Shown: positions 37,683 to 47,162 of the stretch, one piece after another
Layout: every line of letters starts with the position of its first letter
Numbering within the stretch: position 1 is the stretch's first letter
Assembly (NCBI GenBank): GCA_008011715.2
Contig: CP136508.1
Span: 6,262,001-6,326,000 of the forward strand
Source of the DNA: [Empedobacter] haloabium
Lineage (GTDB): Bacteria; Pseudomonadota; Gammaproteobacteria; Burkholderiales; Burkholderiaceae_D
Direction: 5' to 3'
DNA length: 64,000 nucleotides
The notes under the pieces: generated by a model
Told to the model about the DNA's origin: nothing
Databases searched by the model: none
The model's input: the letters and a program-made list of their open reading frames with translations, nothing else
Program-made: the position numbers and the translations under genes

Positions 37683-37710
37683 GATGTGTCCTCCTTGGCT
37701 GCCACGGTAG

Positions 37711-37772
37711 CTTGTGCAAGAATGGTCAACAATTCCATTTATCCGCACATCACACGTGCGTTTTTGCACAAG
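37711..37772. promoter_or_regulatory. Inverted repeat in the GST/LysR divergent promoter region
   Basis: CTTGTGCAA (37711-37719) and TTGCACAAG (37764-37772) are perfect inverted copies 44 bases apart, close to the starts of the two divergent genes. They could be paired operator half-sites for the LysR protein encoded at 37774, allowing looping or autoregulation. Confidence 0.5.
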
Positions 37773-37773
37773 C

Positions 37774-38634
37774 ATGGACTGGGACGACTACCGCTATTTC
37801 GTGGCCGTGGCCGACGCCGGCTCGCTGTCGGCCGCCGCGCGCCGGCTGCAGCAGAGCCACTCGACGATCCTGCGCCGGCTCGACAAGCTGGAAGCCGCGC
37901 TGGCCGTGCGCCTGTTCGAGCGCTTCCAGACCGGCTACGTGTTGACGGGCGCCGGCGACGAGCTGCTGGCGCTGCTGGCACCGTTGGCGCAGCAACTGGC
38001 GGACGTGGAACGTCAGGTCGGCGGGCGCGACGCGCAACTGGCCGGCACCATCCGCCTCACGACCACGGACACCTTGCTGCAAGCGCTGCTGCTGCCGGCG
38101 CTGGCCGACTTTCGCCGCGCCTATCCCGGCATCGCGCTGCAGGTCACCGTCAACAACAGTTTTTTGAACCTGACGCGGCGCGAGGCGGACGTCGCCCTTC
38201 GCCCCACCAACACGCCGCCGGACAACCTGGTCGGCCGCAAGCTGGGCCGGGTCCGGACGGCGCCTTACAGCACAGTGCCGCGTGAGCCGGCCGACGACTG
38301 GGCTGCCTACGACTGGATCGCGCCGGACGAGGCACTGGCCCACCTGGCACAGGCGCGCTGGCTGCGCGAGCACGTGCCGCCCGAGCGCTGGGTGTTCAGC
38401 GCCGACACCCTGGTCGGCATGGCCGCCGCGGTGGAGGCGGGCATCGGTGCCGGCATGCTGCTGTGCCTTCTGGCCGATGCGCGGCCGAACCTGGTCCGCC
38501 TGGCGCCGCCTCCGCCTGAGCTGGACACGGACGTGTGGCTGCTGACGCACCCGGACCTGCGCCGTGTCAGCCGCATCCGCGCGCTGACGGAGTTCCTGGC
38601 CAACGCACTGGCCGCGCATCCTGCGCTGTCCTGA
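37774..38634 (+). CDS. LysR family transcriptional regulator (divergent to GST-SMR)
   Basis: A 286-residue LysR-type regulator: N-terminal helix-turn-helix (YFVAVADAGSLSAAARRLQQSHSTILRRLDKLE, about 8-40) and a substrate-binding domain. ATG 37774 gives MDWDDYRYFVAV, the usual start. Its divergence from GST-SMR suggests it controls those genes and itself. The inducer is unknown. Confidence 0.88.
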   Translation: MDWDDYRYFVAVADAGSLSAAARRLQQSHSTILRRLDKLEAALAVRLFERFQTGYVLTGAGDELLALLAPLAQQLADVERQVGGRDAQLAGTIRLTTTDTLLQALLLPALADFRRAYPGIALQVTVNNSFLNLTRREADVALRPTNTPPDNLVGRKLGRVRTAPYSTVPREPADDWAAYDWIAPDEALAHLAQARWLREHVPPERWVFSADTLVGMAAAVEAGIGAGMLLCLLADARPNLVRLAPPPPELDTDVWLLTHPDLRRVSRIRALTEFLANALAAHPALS

Positions 38635-38680
38635 CGGGCAGCATGCTAAGGTGGCCCCATTCCACCAACGAGGAGACATC

Positions 38681-39154
38681 ATGTCGATGATCGGTTTGTA
38701 CCTGGCCTTGCCCCAGGCCGAACTGGACGCGCTGCGCGCCGAGCCGGAAGAGATCGAGCAATTCCTGGCGGGGCCGCGCGGCGACGACGCCTGCAGCGCC
38801 GACAAGAGCTGGCACGGCATCCATTACCTGTTGACCGGATCGACGGTGCCGACCGCCGACGTGCTGTCCAACGTCATCTTCGGCAAGGGGCCGCTGGGTA
38901 CGCGCGACCTGGGCTACGGTCCGCCGCTGGCCACCGACGCGGCCGACGTGCGCGCCATCGCGGCCGCGCTGGAACAGGTCCCGGATGACGCCTTGCGCGC
39001 GCGCTTCGACCCTGCGGCGATGGACGAGGTCTACCCGGGCTTCTGGGACGACGACGACGCGCTGGAGGCCATCATCGACTCGCTCGACGAGCTGCGCGCG
39101 TTCTACCGCGACGCCGCCGCGAACGGCGACGCCGTTATTGCCTGGTTCGCGTGA
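38681..39154 (+). CDS. DUF1877 (YfbM-like) protein
   Basis: A 157-residue soluble, acidic protein starting MSMIGLYLALPQAELDAL, with DKSWHGIHYLLTG and FGKGPLGTRDLGYGPP, the signature of DUF1877/YfbM proteins. Function unknown. GAGGAG precedes ATG 38681. Confidence 0.87.
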   Translation: MSMIGLYLALPQAELDALRAEPEEIEQFLAGPRGDDACSADKSWHGIHYLLTGSTVPTADVLSNVIFGKGPLGTRDLGYGPPLATDAADVRAIAAALEQVPDDALRARFDPAAMDEVYPGFWDDDDALEAIIDSLDELRAFYRDAAANGDAVIAWFA

Positions 39155-39160
39155 GGCGGG

Positions 39161-39187
39161 GCCTATGTATGCCAAAACCGTATAGGC
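39161..39187. promoter_or_regulatory. Candidate LysR operator of the galactose operon
   Basis: GCCTAT, 15 bases, ATAGGC is a perfect 6-bp dyad within a T-N11-A-like context. It is centred about 69 bases before the start point predicted from the boxes at 39206-39233, where LysR activators normally bind. The regulator at 50112 is the likely ligand. Confidence 0.45.
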
Positions 39188-39205
39188 TTTGCCGAAAGAG
39201 TCATA

Positions 39206-39233
39206 TTTCAGGCTAGACAAGCATCGCTACACT
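39206..39233 (+). promoter_or_regulatory. Candidate promoter of the galactose operon
   Basis: TTTCAG (39206-39211), 16 bases, TACACT (39228-39233). Both boxes are weak, as expected for an activator-dependent promoter, and dgoD begins 27 bases further on. Confidence 0.4.
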
Positions 39234-39260
39234 GGCGCGGTTTCCATCTTCAAGCCCGCC

Positions 39261-40409
39261 ATGAAAATCACCAAGCTGACCTTGTACCGCGTGCCGCCAC
39301 GCTGGATGTTCCTCAAGATCGAGACCGACGAGGGCATCACCGGCTGGGGTGAACCCGTGATCGAAGGGCGCGCCCGCACCGTCGAGGCGGCGGTGCAGGA
39401 GCTGTCCGAGTACCTGGTGGGCCAGGACCCGCTGCGCATCAACGACCTGTGGCAGGTGATGTACCGGGGCGGCTTCTATCGCGGCGGTGCCATCCTGATG
39501 AGCGCCATCGCCGGCATCGACCAGGCCCTGTGGGACATCAAGGGCAAGGCGCTGGGCGTGCCGGTCTACCAGCTGCTGGGCGGCCTGGTGCGCGACCGGA
39601 TGAAGATGTACAGCTGGGTCGGCGGCGACCGCCCGGCCGACGTCATCGCCGGCATCCACACGCTGCGCGAGATCGGCATCCACACTTTTAAAATGAACGG
39701 CACCGAGGAGCTGGGCATCGTCGATTCGGCCAAGGCCGTCGATGCGGCCGTGGCGCGCGTGGCGCAGATCCGCGACACCTTCGGCTACGACATCGAGTTC
39801 GGCCTGGACTTCCACGGCCGCGTGTCGGCGCCGATGGCGAAGGTGCTGCTGCGCGAGCTGGAGCCGTACCGCCCCCTGTTCGTCGAGGAACCGGTGCTGG
39901 CCGAGCAGGCCGAGTACTATCCGCGCCTGGCCGCGGGCACCGCGATCCCGCTGGCGGCGGGCGAACGGATGTACTCGCGCTTCGAATTCAAGCACGTGTT
40001 CCAGGCCGGCGGCATCGCCATCGTGCAGCCCGACCTGTCGCATGCCGGCGGCATCACGGAGTGCGTCAAGATCGCCGCGATGGCCGAAGCGTACGACGTG
40101 GCGCTGGCGCCCCATTGCCCGCTCGGTCCCGTCGCGCTGGCGGCCTGCCTGCAGGTGGATTTCGTGTCGCACAACGCCGTGCTGCAGGAACAGAGCATGG
40201 GCATCCACTACAACCGTGGCGCCGAGCTGCTGGATTACGTGATCAACAAGGAAGATTTTCAGATCGTCGACGGCTATTTCGCCCCGCTGCCCAAGCCGGG
40301 CCTGGGCGTCATCGTCGACGAGGAACGCGTGATCGCCGCCAGCCAGGGCGTCACGGACTGGCGCAACCCGCTGTGGCGCCACCCGGACGGCAGCGTGGCC
40401 GAATGGTGA
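39261..40409 (+). CDS. dgoD: D-galactonate dehydratase
   Basis: A 382-residue enolase-superfamily enzyme that dehydrates D-galactonate to 2-dehydro-3-deoxygalactonate. The metal ligands D183, E209 and E235 and the catalytic H185 (GLDFHGR) and H285 (APHCPLGP) fall at the same residue numbers as in the well-studied Escherichia coli enzyme. ATG 39261 gives the standard start [15 protein letters not shown]. It heads the operon and overlaps dgoK by seven bases. Confidence 0.96.
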   Translation: MKITKLTLYRVPPRWMFLKIETDEGITGWGEPVIEGRARTVEAAVQELSEYLVGQDPLRINDLWQVMYRGGFYRGGAILMSAIAGIDQALWDIKGKALGVPVYQLLGGLVRDRMKMYSWVGGDRPADVIAGIHTLREIGIHTFKMNGTEELGIVDSAKAVDAAVARVAQIRDTFGYDIEFGLDFHGRVSAPMAKVLLRELEPYRPLFVEEPVLAEQAEYYPRLAAGTAIPLAAGERMYSRFEFKHVFQAGGIAIVQPDLSHAGGITECVKIAAMAEAYDVALAPHCPLGPVALAACLQVDFVSHNAVLQEQSMGIHYNRGAELLDYVINKEDFQIVDGYFAPLPKPGLGVIVDEERVIAASQGVTDWRNPLWRHPDGSVAEW

Positions 40410-41335
40410 CGCCCGTCCTGATCGGCATCGACTGGGGCAGCACCAGCCTGCGCGCCTTCCTGATCGGCGCCGACGGCAGCGTGCTGCGGGAGCATGCCGC
40501 CGCCAAGGGCGCCTCCACCCTGCACGGCCATCCCGCCTTCGTGGCCGCGCTGGACGAGGTCGCGGGCGCCTGGCGCCGCGCCCAGCCACCGCTGCCGCTG
40601 CTGGCCTGCGGCATGGTCGGCAGCCAGCACGGCTGGCTGGAGGTGCCGTACGTGCGCGCGCCCGCCGGCGCGACCGAGCTGGCTGGCGGCCTGGCGCAGC
40701 CAGGCGACACGGCCCTGCGCATCGTGCCGGGTGTGCTGTGCAACGACGGCCTGCTGCCGCCGGACCTGATGCGCGGCGAGGAAACCCAGATTGTCGGCGC
40801 GCTGGCCCAGCATCCGCAATTGGCCGATAGCTGCGTGATCCTGCCCGGCACGCACTCGAAATGGACGCATGTGGCGCAAGGCCGCATCGGCCGCTTCGCG
40901 ACGCACATGACCGGCGAGTTGTATGCGGTGCTGCGCCAGCATTCGGTGCTGGGCCGCCTGATGCCGCCGGAGGTGACACCTGATATGGATGCCTTCCTTG
41001 CCGGCGTGACGGCCGCGCGCGACCACGGCGAACTGGGCCTGCCGCACCAGCTGTTCGCCGTGCGCAGCCTGGGCGTGACGGCGCGGCTGCGTCCTGGCGC
41101 GCTGCCGGACTACCTGTCCGGTCTCCTGATCGGCCACGAGCTGCGCGCCGGCCTGGCATGGCGCGCCGGCCACGGCCTGCGCGAACTGCCCCTGGCGCTG
41201 GTCGGCGCGGCACCGTTGTGCGAGCGCTACCAGCTGGCGCTGGCCCACTGTGGCCAGGCGGCCGATCTCGTCCTCGACAACACGGCGCCAGCCGGCCTGC
41301 TGGCCCTGGCCCGCGCCGCCCGACTCCTCTCGTGA
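40403..41335 (+). CDS. dgoK: 2-dehydro-3-deoxygalactonokinase
   Basis: A 310-residue sugar kinase that phosphorylates 2-dehydro-3-deoxygalactonate at C6 with ATP. The N-terminal phosphate loop [14 protein letters not shown] and the stretch LPGTHSKW are typical of DgoK. ATG 40403 overlaps the dgoD stop by seven bases; the frame upstream of it is dgoD shadow. It is coupled to dgoA downstream. Confidence 0.94.
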   Translation: MVTPVLIGIDWGSTSLRAFLIGADGSVLREHAAAKGASTLHGHPAFVAALDEVAGAWRRAQPPLPLLACGMVGSQHGWLEVPYVRAPAGATELAGGLAQPGDTALRIVPGVLCNDGLLPPDLMRGEETQIVGALAQHPQLADSCVILPGTHSKWTHVAQGRIGRFATHMTGELYAVLRQHSVLGRLMPPEVTPDMDAFLAGVTAARDHGELGLPHQLFAVRSLGVTARLRPGALPDYLSGLLIGHELRAGLAWRAGHGLRELPLALVGAAPLCERYQLALAHCGQAADLVLDNTAPAGLLALARAARLLS

Positions 41336-41340
41336 CCACC

Positions 41341-41973
41341 ATGCACACCGACCTGACCACCGCCTTCCAGACCGCCTTCGCCAGCCTGCCCCTCGTCGCC
41401 ATCCTGCGCGGCCTGCGCCCCGACGAGGCGCTGGGCGTCGGTACCGCGCTGTACGACGCCGGCTTCCGGCTGATCGAAGTGCCGATGAACTCTCCCGAGC
41501 CGCTCGCGTCGATCGCGCTGCTGGCGCGAAGCCTGCCGCGCGATTGCCTGGTCGGCGCCGGTACCGTGCTGTCGACCGACGTCGTGGCGCAGGTGCAGGG
41601 CGCCGGCGGCCAGCTGATCGTGATGCCGCACGCCGACGTGGAAGTGATTCGCGCCGCCAAGGCGGCCGGCATGATCTGCGTGCCGGGCGTGGCCACGCCA
41701 ACCGAAGCCTTCGCCGCAGCCCGCGCCGGCGCCGACGCACTGAAACTGTTCCCGGCCGAACTGATCACACCCACGATCGTGCGCGCCATGCGCGCGGTGC
41801 TGCCGCCCACGCTGCCGCTGCTGCCGGTGGGCGGCATCACCCCGGAAAACATGGACGAATACCGCGCCGCCGGCGTGGCCGGCTTCGGCCTGGGCTCGGC
41901 GCTGTTCCGGCCCGGCATGGATGCCGCGACCGTCGCTGCCAACGCGCGCCGCTTCGCCGCCGCCTGGCATTGA
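41341..41973 (+). CDS. dgoA: 2-dehydro-3-deoxy-6-phosphogalactonate aldolase
   Basis: A 210-residue class I aldolase that splits KDPGal into pyruvate and glyceraldehyde-3-phosphate. The Schiff-base lysine is K135 in ALKLFPAE and the general acid/base is E46 in LIEVPMNSP. LVAILRGLRPDEA is the typical start. ATG 41341 is chosen; a GTG at 41332 overlapping the dgoK stop (GTGA) is a real alternative, and neither has a clear ribosome site, so coupling to dgoK is likely. Confidence 0.95.
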   Translation: MHTDLTTAFQTAFASLPLVAILRGLRPDEALGVGTALYDAGFRLIEVPMNSPEPLASIALLARSLPRDCLVGAGTVLSTDVVAQVQGAGGQLIVMPHADVEVIRAAKAAGMICVPGVATPTEAFAAARAGADALKLFPAELITPTIVRAMRAVLPPTLPLLPVGGITPENMDEYRAAGVAGFGLGSALFRPGMDAATVAANARRFAAAWH

Positions 41974-42029
41974 CAGGAACCCGCCCGACAACAACAGGCC
42001 ATCGCGCCACCCTCATCGGAGACAACAAT

Positions 42030-44477
42030 ATGAAACAGCTCTTTTCCCGCCACGCGGTGGCCGCCGCCTGCGCGCTGGCCTTCGGCAGCGCCTGCGCCGA
42101 GACCCTGCTCAGCATCGACGCCCGCGCCCCCACGGCGCAACCGGTCACCGGTCACCTGCGGCTGGGCACCGCCGTGGCGCCATCGGGCCAGCGCCTGGGC
42201 GCGAACAACCAGTACCTGACCCTGGACGGCCAGCCGTGGATGCCGGTGATGGGCGAGTTCCACTACAGCCGCAGCCCGGCCGATACGTGGGAAGCGGAGC
42301 TGCGCAAGATGAAGACGGCCGGCATCACCGTCGTCGCCAGCTACGTCATGTGGAACCACCACGAGGAGCACGAGGGCAAGTTCATCTGGCAGGACAACCG
42401 CGACCTGCGCCGCTTCATCGAGCTGTGCGCCAAGGTAGGCCTGAAGGCCGTGGTGCGCGTGGGCCCGTGGGTGCACGCAGAAGTGCGCTACGGCGGCATC
42501 CCCGACTGGGTCGTGACGAGCATGCGCACGCGCGGCGACGATCCGGAATACCTGCGCCACGTGGCGCGCTTCTACGACGAGATCGGCCGCCAGCTGCGCG
42601 GCCAGTTGTGGAAGGACGGCGGCCCCGTGATCGGCATCCAGCTGGAGAACGAGTACAACCTGTCCGGCCCGGAGCAGGGCGCGCAGCATATCGCCACCCT
42701 GAAGAAGCTGGCCCTGAAGGCCGGCCTGGACGTGCCGTTCTACACCGTCACGGGCTGGGACGGCGCCGTGTATCCGTCCGGCGAAGTGACGCCCGTGTTC
42801 GGCGGCTATCCGGACGAGCCGTGGGCCACCAGCACGAGCGAATTGCCGCCCAAGGAGACGTACGCGTTCCGCTTCGACAGCCGCGTCAGCGGCGACCTGG
42901 GCGCGCAGACTGCCGCGCAGGCGCCCGGCACGGCCGAAACCGACATCGCCCTGACGCCGTTCCTCGGTGCCGAATACGGTGCCGGCCTGCCGTTCATGTA
43001 CCGCCGCCGGCCGGTCGTCTCGCCCGACGACATCGCCTCGATGTTGCCCGTGCAGCTGGGTTCGGGCGTCAACCTGATGGGCTACTACATGTTCCACGGC
43101 GGCCGCAATCCGGTCGGCGCCAGCACGCTGGAAGAGAGCACGGCCACCGGCGGTTACAACGACACCACCGCCATCAACTACGACTTCCAGGCGCCCTTGG
43201 GTCCGGACGGCCAAGAGCGTGCCGTGCTGACAAAACTGCGCCCGTTCCACTACTTCATGCACGATTTCGGCCGCCGCCTGGCGCCGATGACGGTGCGGCG
43301 CCCCGAGCTCACGCCGGCCAGTCCGGCCGACCTGAAAACAGCCCGCGTGTCGCTGCGCGCGGCCGGCGACAGCGCCTTCCTGTTCGTGAACAACCACGTG
43401 CGCCAGTATCCGATGCCGGCGCAGCAGGACGTGCGCTTTGCGGTGAAGCTGCCCGGCGGCGTGGTCGAGTTCCCGCGCCAGGGCATCGACATCGCCAGCG
43501 GCGCCTACTTCATCTGGCCCGTCAATTTCGACCTGGACGGTACCCGGCTGCGCTATGCGACGGCGCAGCCGGTGACGCGCCTGGACCTGGGCGCGGCCGG
43601 CGTCACCTATGTGTTCGCGGCCAGCGCCGGCGTGCCGGTCGAGCTGCTGATCGATACGCCGAGCGGCACCGATGTCGAGGCGGCGAACGCGCAGCGCACG
43701 CCCGACGGCGTGCTGCTGCAAGGGATCACGGCGGGCACCGGCAAGGCCGTCACCGTGCACCGCCAGGGCGGGCGCGACGTCCACGTGCTGGTGCTGACGC
43801 CGGAACAGGCGCAGCAACTGGCCGTGGGCGAGTTCGCCGGCCAGCGCCGCCTGGTACTGAGCGCGCAGCAGGCCTGGTTCGACGACGGCGCGTTGCAGCT
43901 GCGCTCCACCGGTTCGAACCGCTTCCGCATGGCCGTGTATCCGGCGCTGGCCAAGGCGCCGGCCGGCGTGCGCGCCGCCGGCAGCGACGGCGTGTTCCAG
44001 GCCTTCGAAGCGCAACTGCCCGAGCGCAAGCCGACCGTCAGCGTGACGGCGCTGCGCGCGGCCCAGCCGGCACCCGCCATCCTGCAGGGCGGCTTGGCCA
44101 AGGCCGCCCTGCAGCCGATCCCCGAGGCGTGGCGCACGGCCGCCAAATGGCGCATCGACGTGCCGCCGGATGCGCTGGAAGGCCTGGACGACGCCTTGCT
44201 GCAGCTGGACTTCACGGGTGACGTCGGCCGCCTGCTGGCCGGCACGCGCATGGTGGACGACTGGTACTACAGCGGCTACCCGTGGCAAATCGGGCTGAAG
44301 GGCCTCCTGGCGGCGCAGGGCAAGGCGCCGCTGTCGCTGGCCGTGCTGCCGCTGCGCGCCGACGCGCCCGTGTACATCCCGCGCGAGGGCCGGCCCGATT
44401 TCCGCGGCGAGCCGCAAATCGCCCGCGTCGACAAGATCGGCATCGTGCCCGTGTACCGGCTGGCGATCAAGCCGTGA
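42030..44477 (+). CDS. Secreted beta-galactosidase, GH35
   Basis: An 815-residue glycoside hydrolase with a signal peptide (SRHAVAAACALAFGSACA). The GH35 barrel starts with GEFHYSRSPADTWEAEL (75-91); the acid/base is E208 in QLENEY and the probable nucleophile E314 in PFLGAEYGAG, a shortened variant of the usual loop. C-terminal beta domains follow. It should release galactose from galactan oligomers outside the cytoplasm or in the periplasm. GGAGA precedes ATG 42030. It sits between dgoA and the TonB receptor gene. Confidence 0.93.
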   Translation: MKQLFSRHAVAAACALAFGSACAETLLSIDARAPTAQPVTGHLRLGTAVAPSGQRLGANNQYLTLDGQPWMPVMGEFHYSRSPADTWEAELRKMKTAGITVVASYVMWNHHEEHEGKFIWQDNRDLRRFIELCAKVGLKAVVRVGPWVHAEVRYGGIPDWVVTSMRTRGDDPEYLRHVARFYDEIGRQLRGQLWKDGGPVIGIQLENEYNLSGPEQGAQHIATLKKLALKAGLDVPFYTVTGWDGAVYPSGEVTPVFGGYPDEPWATSTSELPPKETYAFRFDSRVSGDLGAQTAAQAPGTAETDIALTPFLGAEYGAGLPFMYRRRPVVSPDDIASMLPVQLGSGVNLMGYYMFHGGRNPVGASTLEESTATGGYNDTTAINYDFQAPLGPDGQERAVLTKLRPFHYFMHDFGRRLAPMTVRRPELTPASPADLKTARVSLRAAGDSAFLFVNNHVRQYPMPAQQDVRFAVKLPGGVVEFPRQGIDIASGAYFIWPVNFDLDGTRLRYATAQPVTRLDLGAAGVTYVFAASAGVPVELLIDTPSGTDVEAANAQRTPDGVLLQGITAGTGKAVTVHRQGGRDVHVLVLTPEQAQQLAVGEFAGQRRLVLSAQQAWFDDGALQLRSTGSNRFRMAVYPALAKAPAGVRAAGSDGVFQAFEAQLPERKPTVSVTALRAAQPAPAILQGGLAKAALQPIPEAWRTAAKWRIDVPPDALEGLDDALLQLDFTGDVGRLLAGTRMVDDWYYSGYPWQIGLKGLLAAQGKAPLSLAVLPLRADAPVYIPREGRPDFRGEPQIARVDKIGIVPVYRLAIKP

Positions 44478-44519
44478 TATCCCAATCAGCCCAATAAGAA
44501 TTCAAACCCGGAGACTGTA

Positions 44520-47162
44520 ATGAGCAACCAAGCAACCCTGTCTGGCCGCCGCCGCGCGATCGCCGCCGCTGCCGCCGCCCTCTGCACCCTGCCCGCCTGG
44601 GCGCAAACGGCCGATACCCCCGCCGAACCGCAGCAGGTCGTCGTGACCGGCATGCGCGCCAGCCTGGCCAAGGCGCAGGATTTGAAGCGCAACGCCGACC
44701 AGGTGGTAGATTCGATCGTGGCGGACGACATCGGCAAGCTGCCGGACGCGAACGTGGCCGAGGCGCTGCAGCGCATTACCGGCGTGCAGATCTCGCGCAG
44801 CCGCGGCGAAGGCGACCGTGTGCAGATCCGCGGCCTGTCGCAGACGCAGACCCTGTTGAACGGCCGTTCCATCTTCACCGCCGGCAAGGAGCGCGGCCTG
44901 TCGTTCCAGGACGTGCCGGCCGAGCTGCTGGCCGGCGCCGACGTCTACAAGACCCCGACGGCCGACCAGGTCGAAGGCGGCATCGGCGGCGTGATCGACC
45001 TGCGCATGCGCAAGCCGTTCGACTTCGCCGGCCGCAAGGTGGCCGCCACCATCAAGGCGACCGATGCGGACTATGCCGACCAGCGCAACGGCGAAGGCTC
45101 GCTCCTCGTCAGCAACCGCTGGAAGACGGGCGCCGGCGACGTCGGTGCGCTGCTCAGCGTGGCGCACCAGAAGCGCAACTACCGCGCCGACGTGCAGGAA
45201 CTGGGTTCGCCCGCCCAGCTGGCGGACGGCTCCGGCACCTTTGCGCCGATCGGCGCCTGGTATTCGTACGAGCTGGGCGAACGCGAACGCACCGGCGTCA
45301 GCGCCACGCTGCAATGGCGCCCTACGCGCCAGCTCGAGTTCTACCTCGACACCAACTACACCAAGCTCGATACCACCACCGACACCTATGGCTTCTACGG
45401 CACGCCGTACTGGCCGAACTACAACGCCGCCACCAACGCGGGCGCGATGTGGCCGAAGGGCGCCGTCACGACCGACGCCGACGGCCGCTTCCAGAAGGGC
45501 AGCTTTTTTGGCGCCGACCTGACGACGTCCGGCTACATCGGCGACAACAACACCAAGACGCGCCAGCTGGCCCTGGGCGGCAGCTGGAAGGCCGATGGCT
45601 GGGTCGTCAAGTCGGAGCTGGGCCACACCAAAAGCGATTTCGCGCGCCAGTACCAGGAAGTGCGGCTGGGCGCCAACTCGACGTCGTTCGCCTATGACTT
45701 GACGACCAAGGTGCCGTCGGCGTATCCGGAACTGGCCAACCCCGACGACCTGGTCAATCCATCGAAGTATTGGGCCAGCAAGGCGCTGTACTTCCGCCAG
45801 AAGAACGAAGGCAAGGAAACCGTGTGGCGCCTGGACGGCGAGCGCAGCCTGGACAGCAATCTTGTGCCGCGCCTGCGTGCCGGCGTGCGCCTGGCCAACC
45901 GCGACGCCAGCAGCAGCGAGATCAACACGATCCACGACATCTGGAACGCGGCCGGCACCGGCGCCGTGGGCGGCGCGCTGCCTGGCCTGGCCAGCCAGAT
46001 CGGCACCATTCCCTACAACGAACTGCTGCACCGCGAGGGCGGCGGCACCTGGCCGACGCAGTGGCTGTCGATCGCCAACCTCGACTGGCTGCGCGACCCG
46101 CAAACCAGCCGCGCCGCGCTGGGCCTGACGGTGCCCGACTTCGATGTCGCGCAAACCTTCGACTTCAGCGAGAAGACCCGCGCCATTTACGGCATGGCCG
46201 ATTTCGAAAGCGAAGTGCTGGGCAAGGCCGTTTCCGGCAATGTCGGCGTGCGCTATGTCAAAACCCGCACGCAGCGCGGCTATGCGGTGATGGAAAACGG
46301 CGCCTACGTCCCGCGCCAAAGCGGCACCAGCGACGACGATGTCCTCCCGAGCCTGAACGTGCGCATGGCGCTGAACGACAAGCTGGTGGCGCGTGTCGCC
46401 GCCTCGAAGGTCGTCACCCGGCCGAACTTCGACCAGCTGACGCCGAGCCTGTCGCTGAACGCCAACGACCGCACCGCCTACATGGGCAACCCGGACCTGC
46501 GGCCGCTGACCGCCAAGCAGCTCGACACCACGCTGGAGTACTACATCAGCCAGAGCGATTACGTGTTCGGCGCCGCGTTCTACAAGAAAGTGGACGGTTT
46601 CATCCAGACCGCGCCCAGCACTTTGCAGTACGCCGGCACCACCTATGACGTGTCGAGGCCGACCAACGGCAAGGACGGCACGATCAAGGGCATCGAACTG
46701 GGCTACCAGGGCTTCTTCACCCACCTGCCGGGCGCGCTGCGCGGCCTGGGGCTGCAGGCCAACTTCACCTATGTCGACAGCAAGGCGCCGGGCCCGATCG
46801 GCGGCCAGGAGACGTCGCTGGAAGGCCTGTCGCGCACCAGCTACAACATCGTTGCCATGTACGACTACCAGGACTTCGGCGTGCGCCTGGCCTACAACTA
46901 CCGCGGCCGCTACCTGTCCGGCACCAAGAACTACTACGTCAACAATGGCAACACGCTGGCGCAGACGCCGCTGTATACGGACGGCTACGGCATGGTGGAC
47001 GGCTACATGAGCTATGCGGTCAACAAGGCCGTCAAGCTGGCGTTCGAGGTCAACAACCTGACCCGCACGTCGCGCCGCAGCAGCTATGGCGCCACCGGCC
47101 TGCCGTTCGGCCGCTACGTGGACGACCGCCGCTTCGCCCTCAGCCTGCACGTGGACCTGTGA
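44520..47162 (+). CDS. TonB-dependent receptor for galactan/galactoside uptake
   Basis: An 880-residue outer-membrane receptor of the Xanthomonas/Caulobacter carbohydrate type. Signal peptide RRRAIAAAAAALCTLPAWA, a TonB-box-like QQVVVTG (39-45), a plug domain with ADDIGKLPDANVAEALQRI and VQIRGLSQTQTLLNGR, and a 22-strand barrel ending in FALSLHVDL. The terminal residue is Leu, not the more usual Phe. Context (GH35, GH53, galactonate genes) points to galacto-oligosaccharides as substrate. Confidence 0.93.
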   Translation: MSNQATLSGRRRAIAAAAAALCTLPAWAQTADTPAEPQQVVVTGMRASLAKAQDLKRNADQVVDSIVADDIGKLPDANVAEALQRITGVQISRSRGEGDRVQIRGLSQTQTLLNGRSIFTAGKERGLSFQDVPAELLAGADVYKTPTADQVEGGIGGVIDLRMRKPFDFAGRKVAATIKATDADYADQRNGEGSLLVSNRWKTGAGDVGALLSVAHQKRNYRADVQELGSPAQLADGSGTFAPIGAWYSYELGERERTGVSATLQWRPTRQLEFYLDTNYTKLDTTTDTYGFYGTPYWPNYNAATNAGAMWPKGAVTTDADGRFQKGSFFGADLTTSGYIGDNNTKTRQLALGGSWKADGWVVKSELGHTKSDFARQYQEVRLGANSTSFAYDLTTKVPSAYPELANPDDLVNPSKYWASKALYFRQKNEGKETVWRLDGERSLDSNLVPRLRAGVRLANRDASSSEINTIHDIWNAAGTGAVGGALPGLASQIGTIPYNELLHREGGGTWPTQWLSIANLDWLRDPQTSRAALGLTVPDFDVAQTFDFSEKTRAIYGMADFESEVLGKAVSGNVGVRYVKTRTQRGYAVMENGAYVPRQSGTSDDDVLPSLNVRMALNDKLVARVAASKVVTRPNFDQLTPSLSLNANDRTAYMGNPDLRPLTAKQLDTTLEYYISQSDYVFGAAFYKKVDGFIQTAPSTLQYAGTTYDVSRPTNGKDGTIKGIELGYQGFFTHLPGALRGLGLQANFTYVDSKAPGPIGGQETSLEGLSRTSYNIVAMYDYQDFGVRLAYNYRGRYLSGTKNYYVNNGNTLAQTPLYTDGYGMVDGYMSYAVNKAVKLAFEVNNLTRTSRRSSYGATGLPFGRYVDDRRFALSLHVDL

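Noticed and set aside
39213..44417. Minus-strand open frame of 1734 codons
   Set aside because: It runs antisense to dgoD, dgoK, dgoA and GH35, is rich in Arg, His, Gln and Ala, and has no motif; a codon-bias shadow typical of GC-rich DNA.
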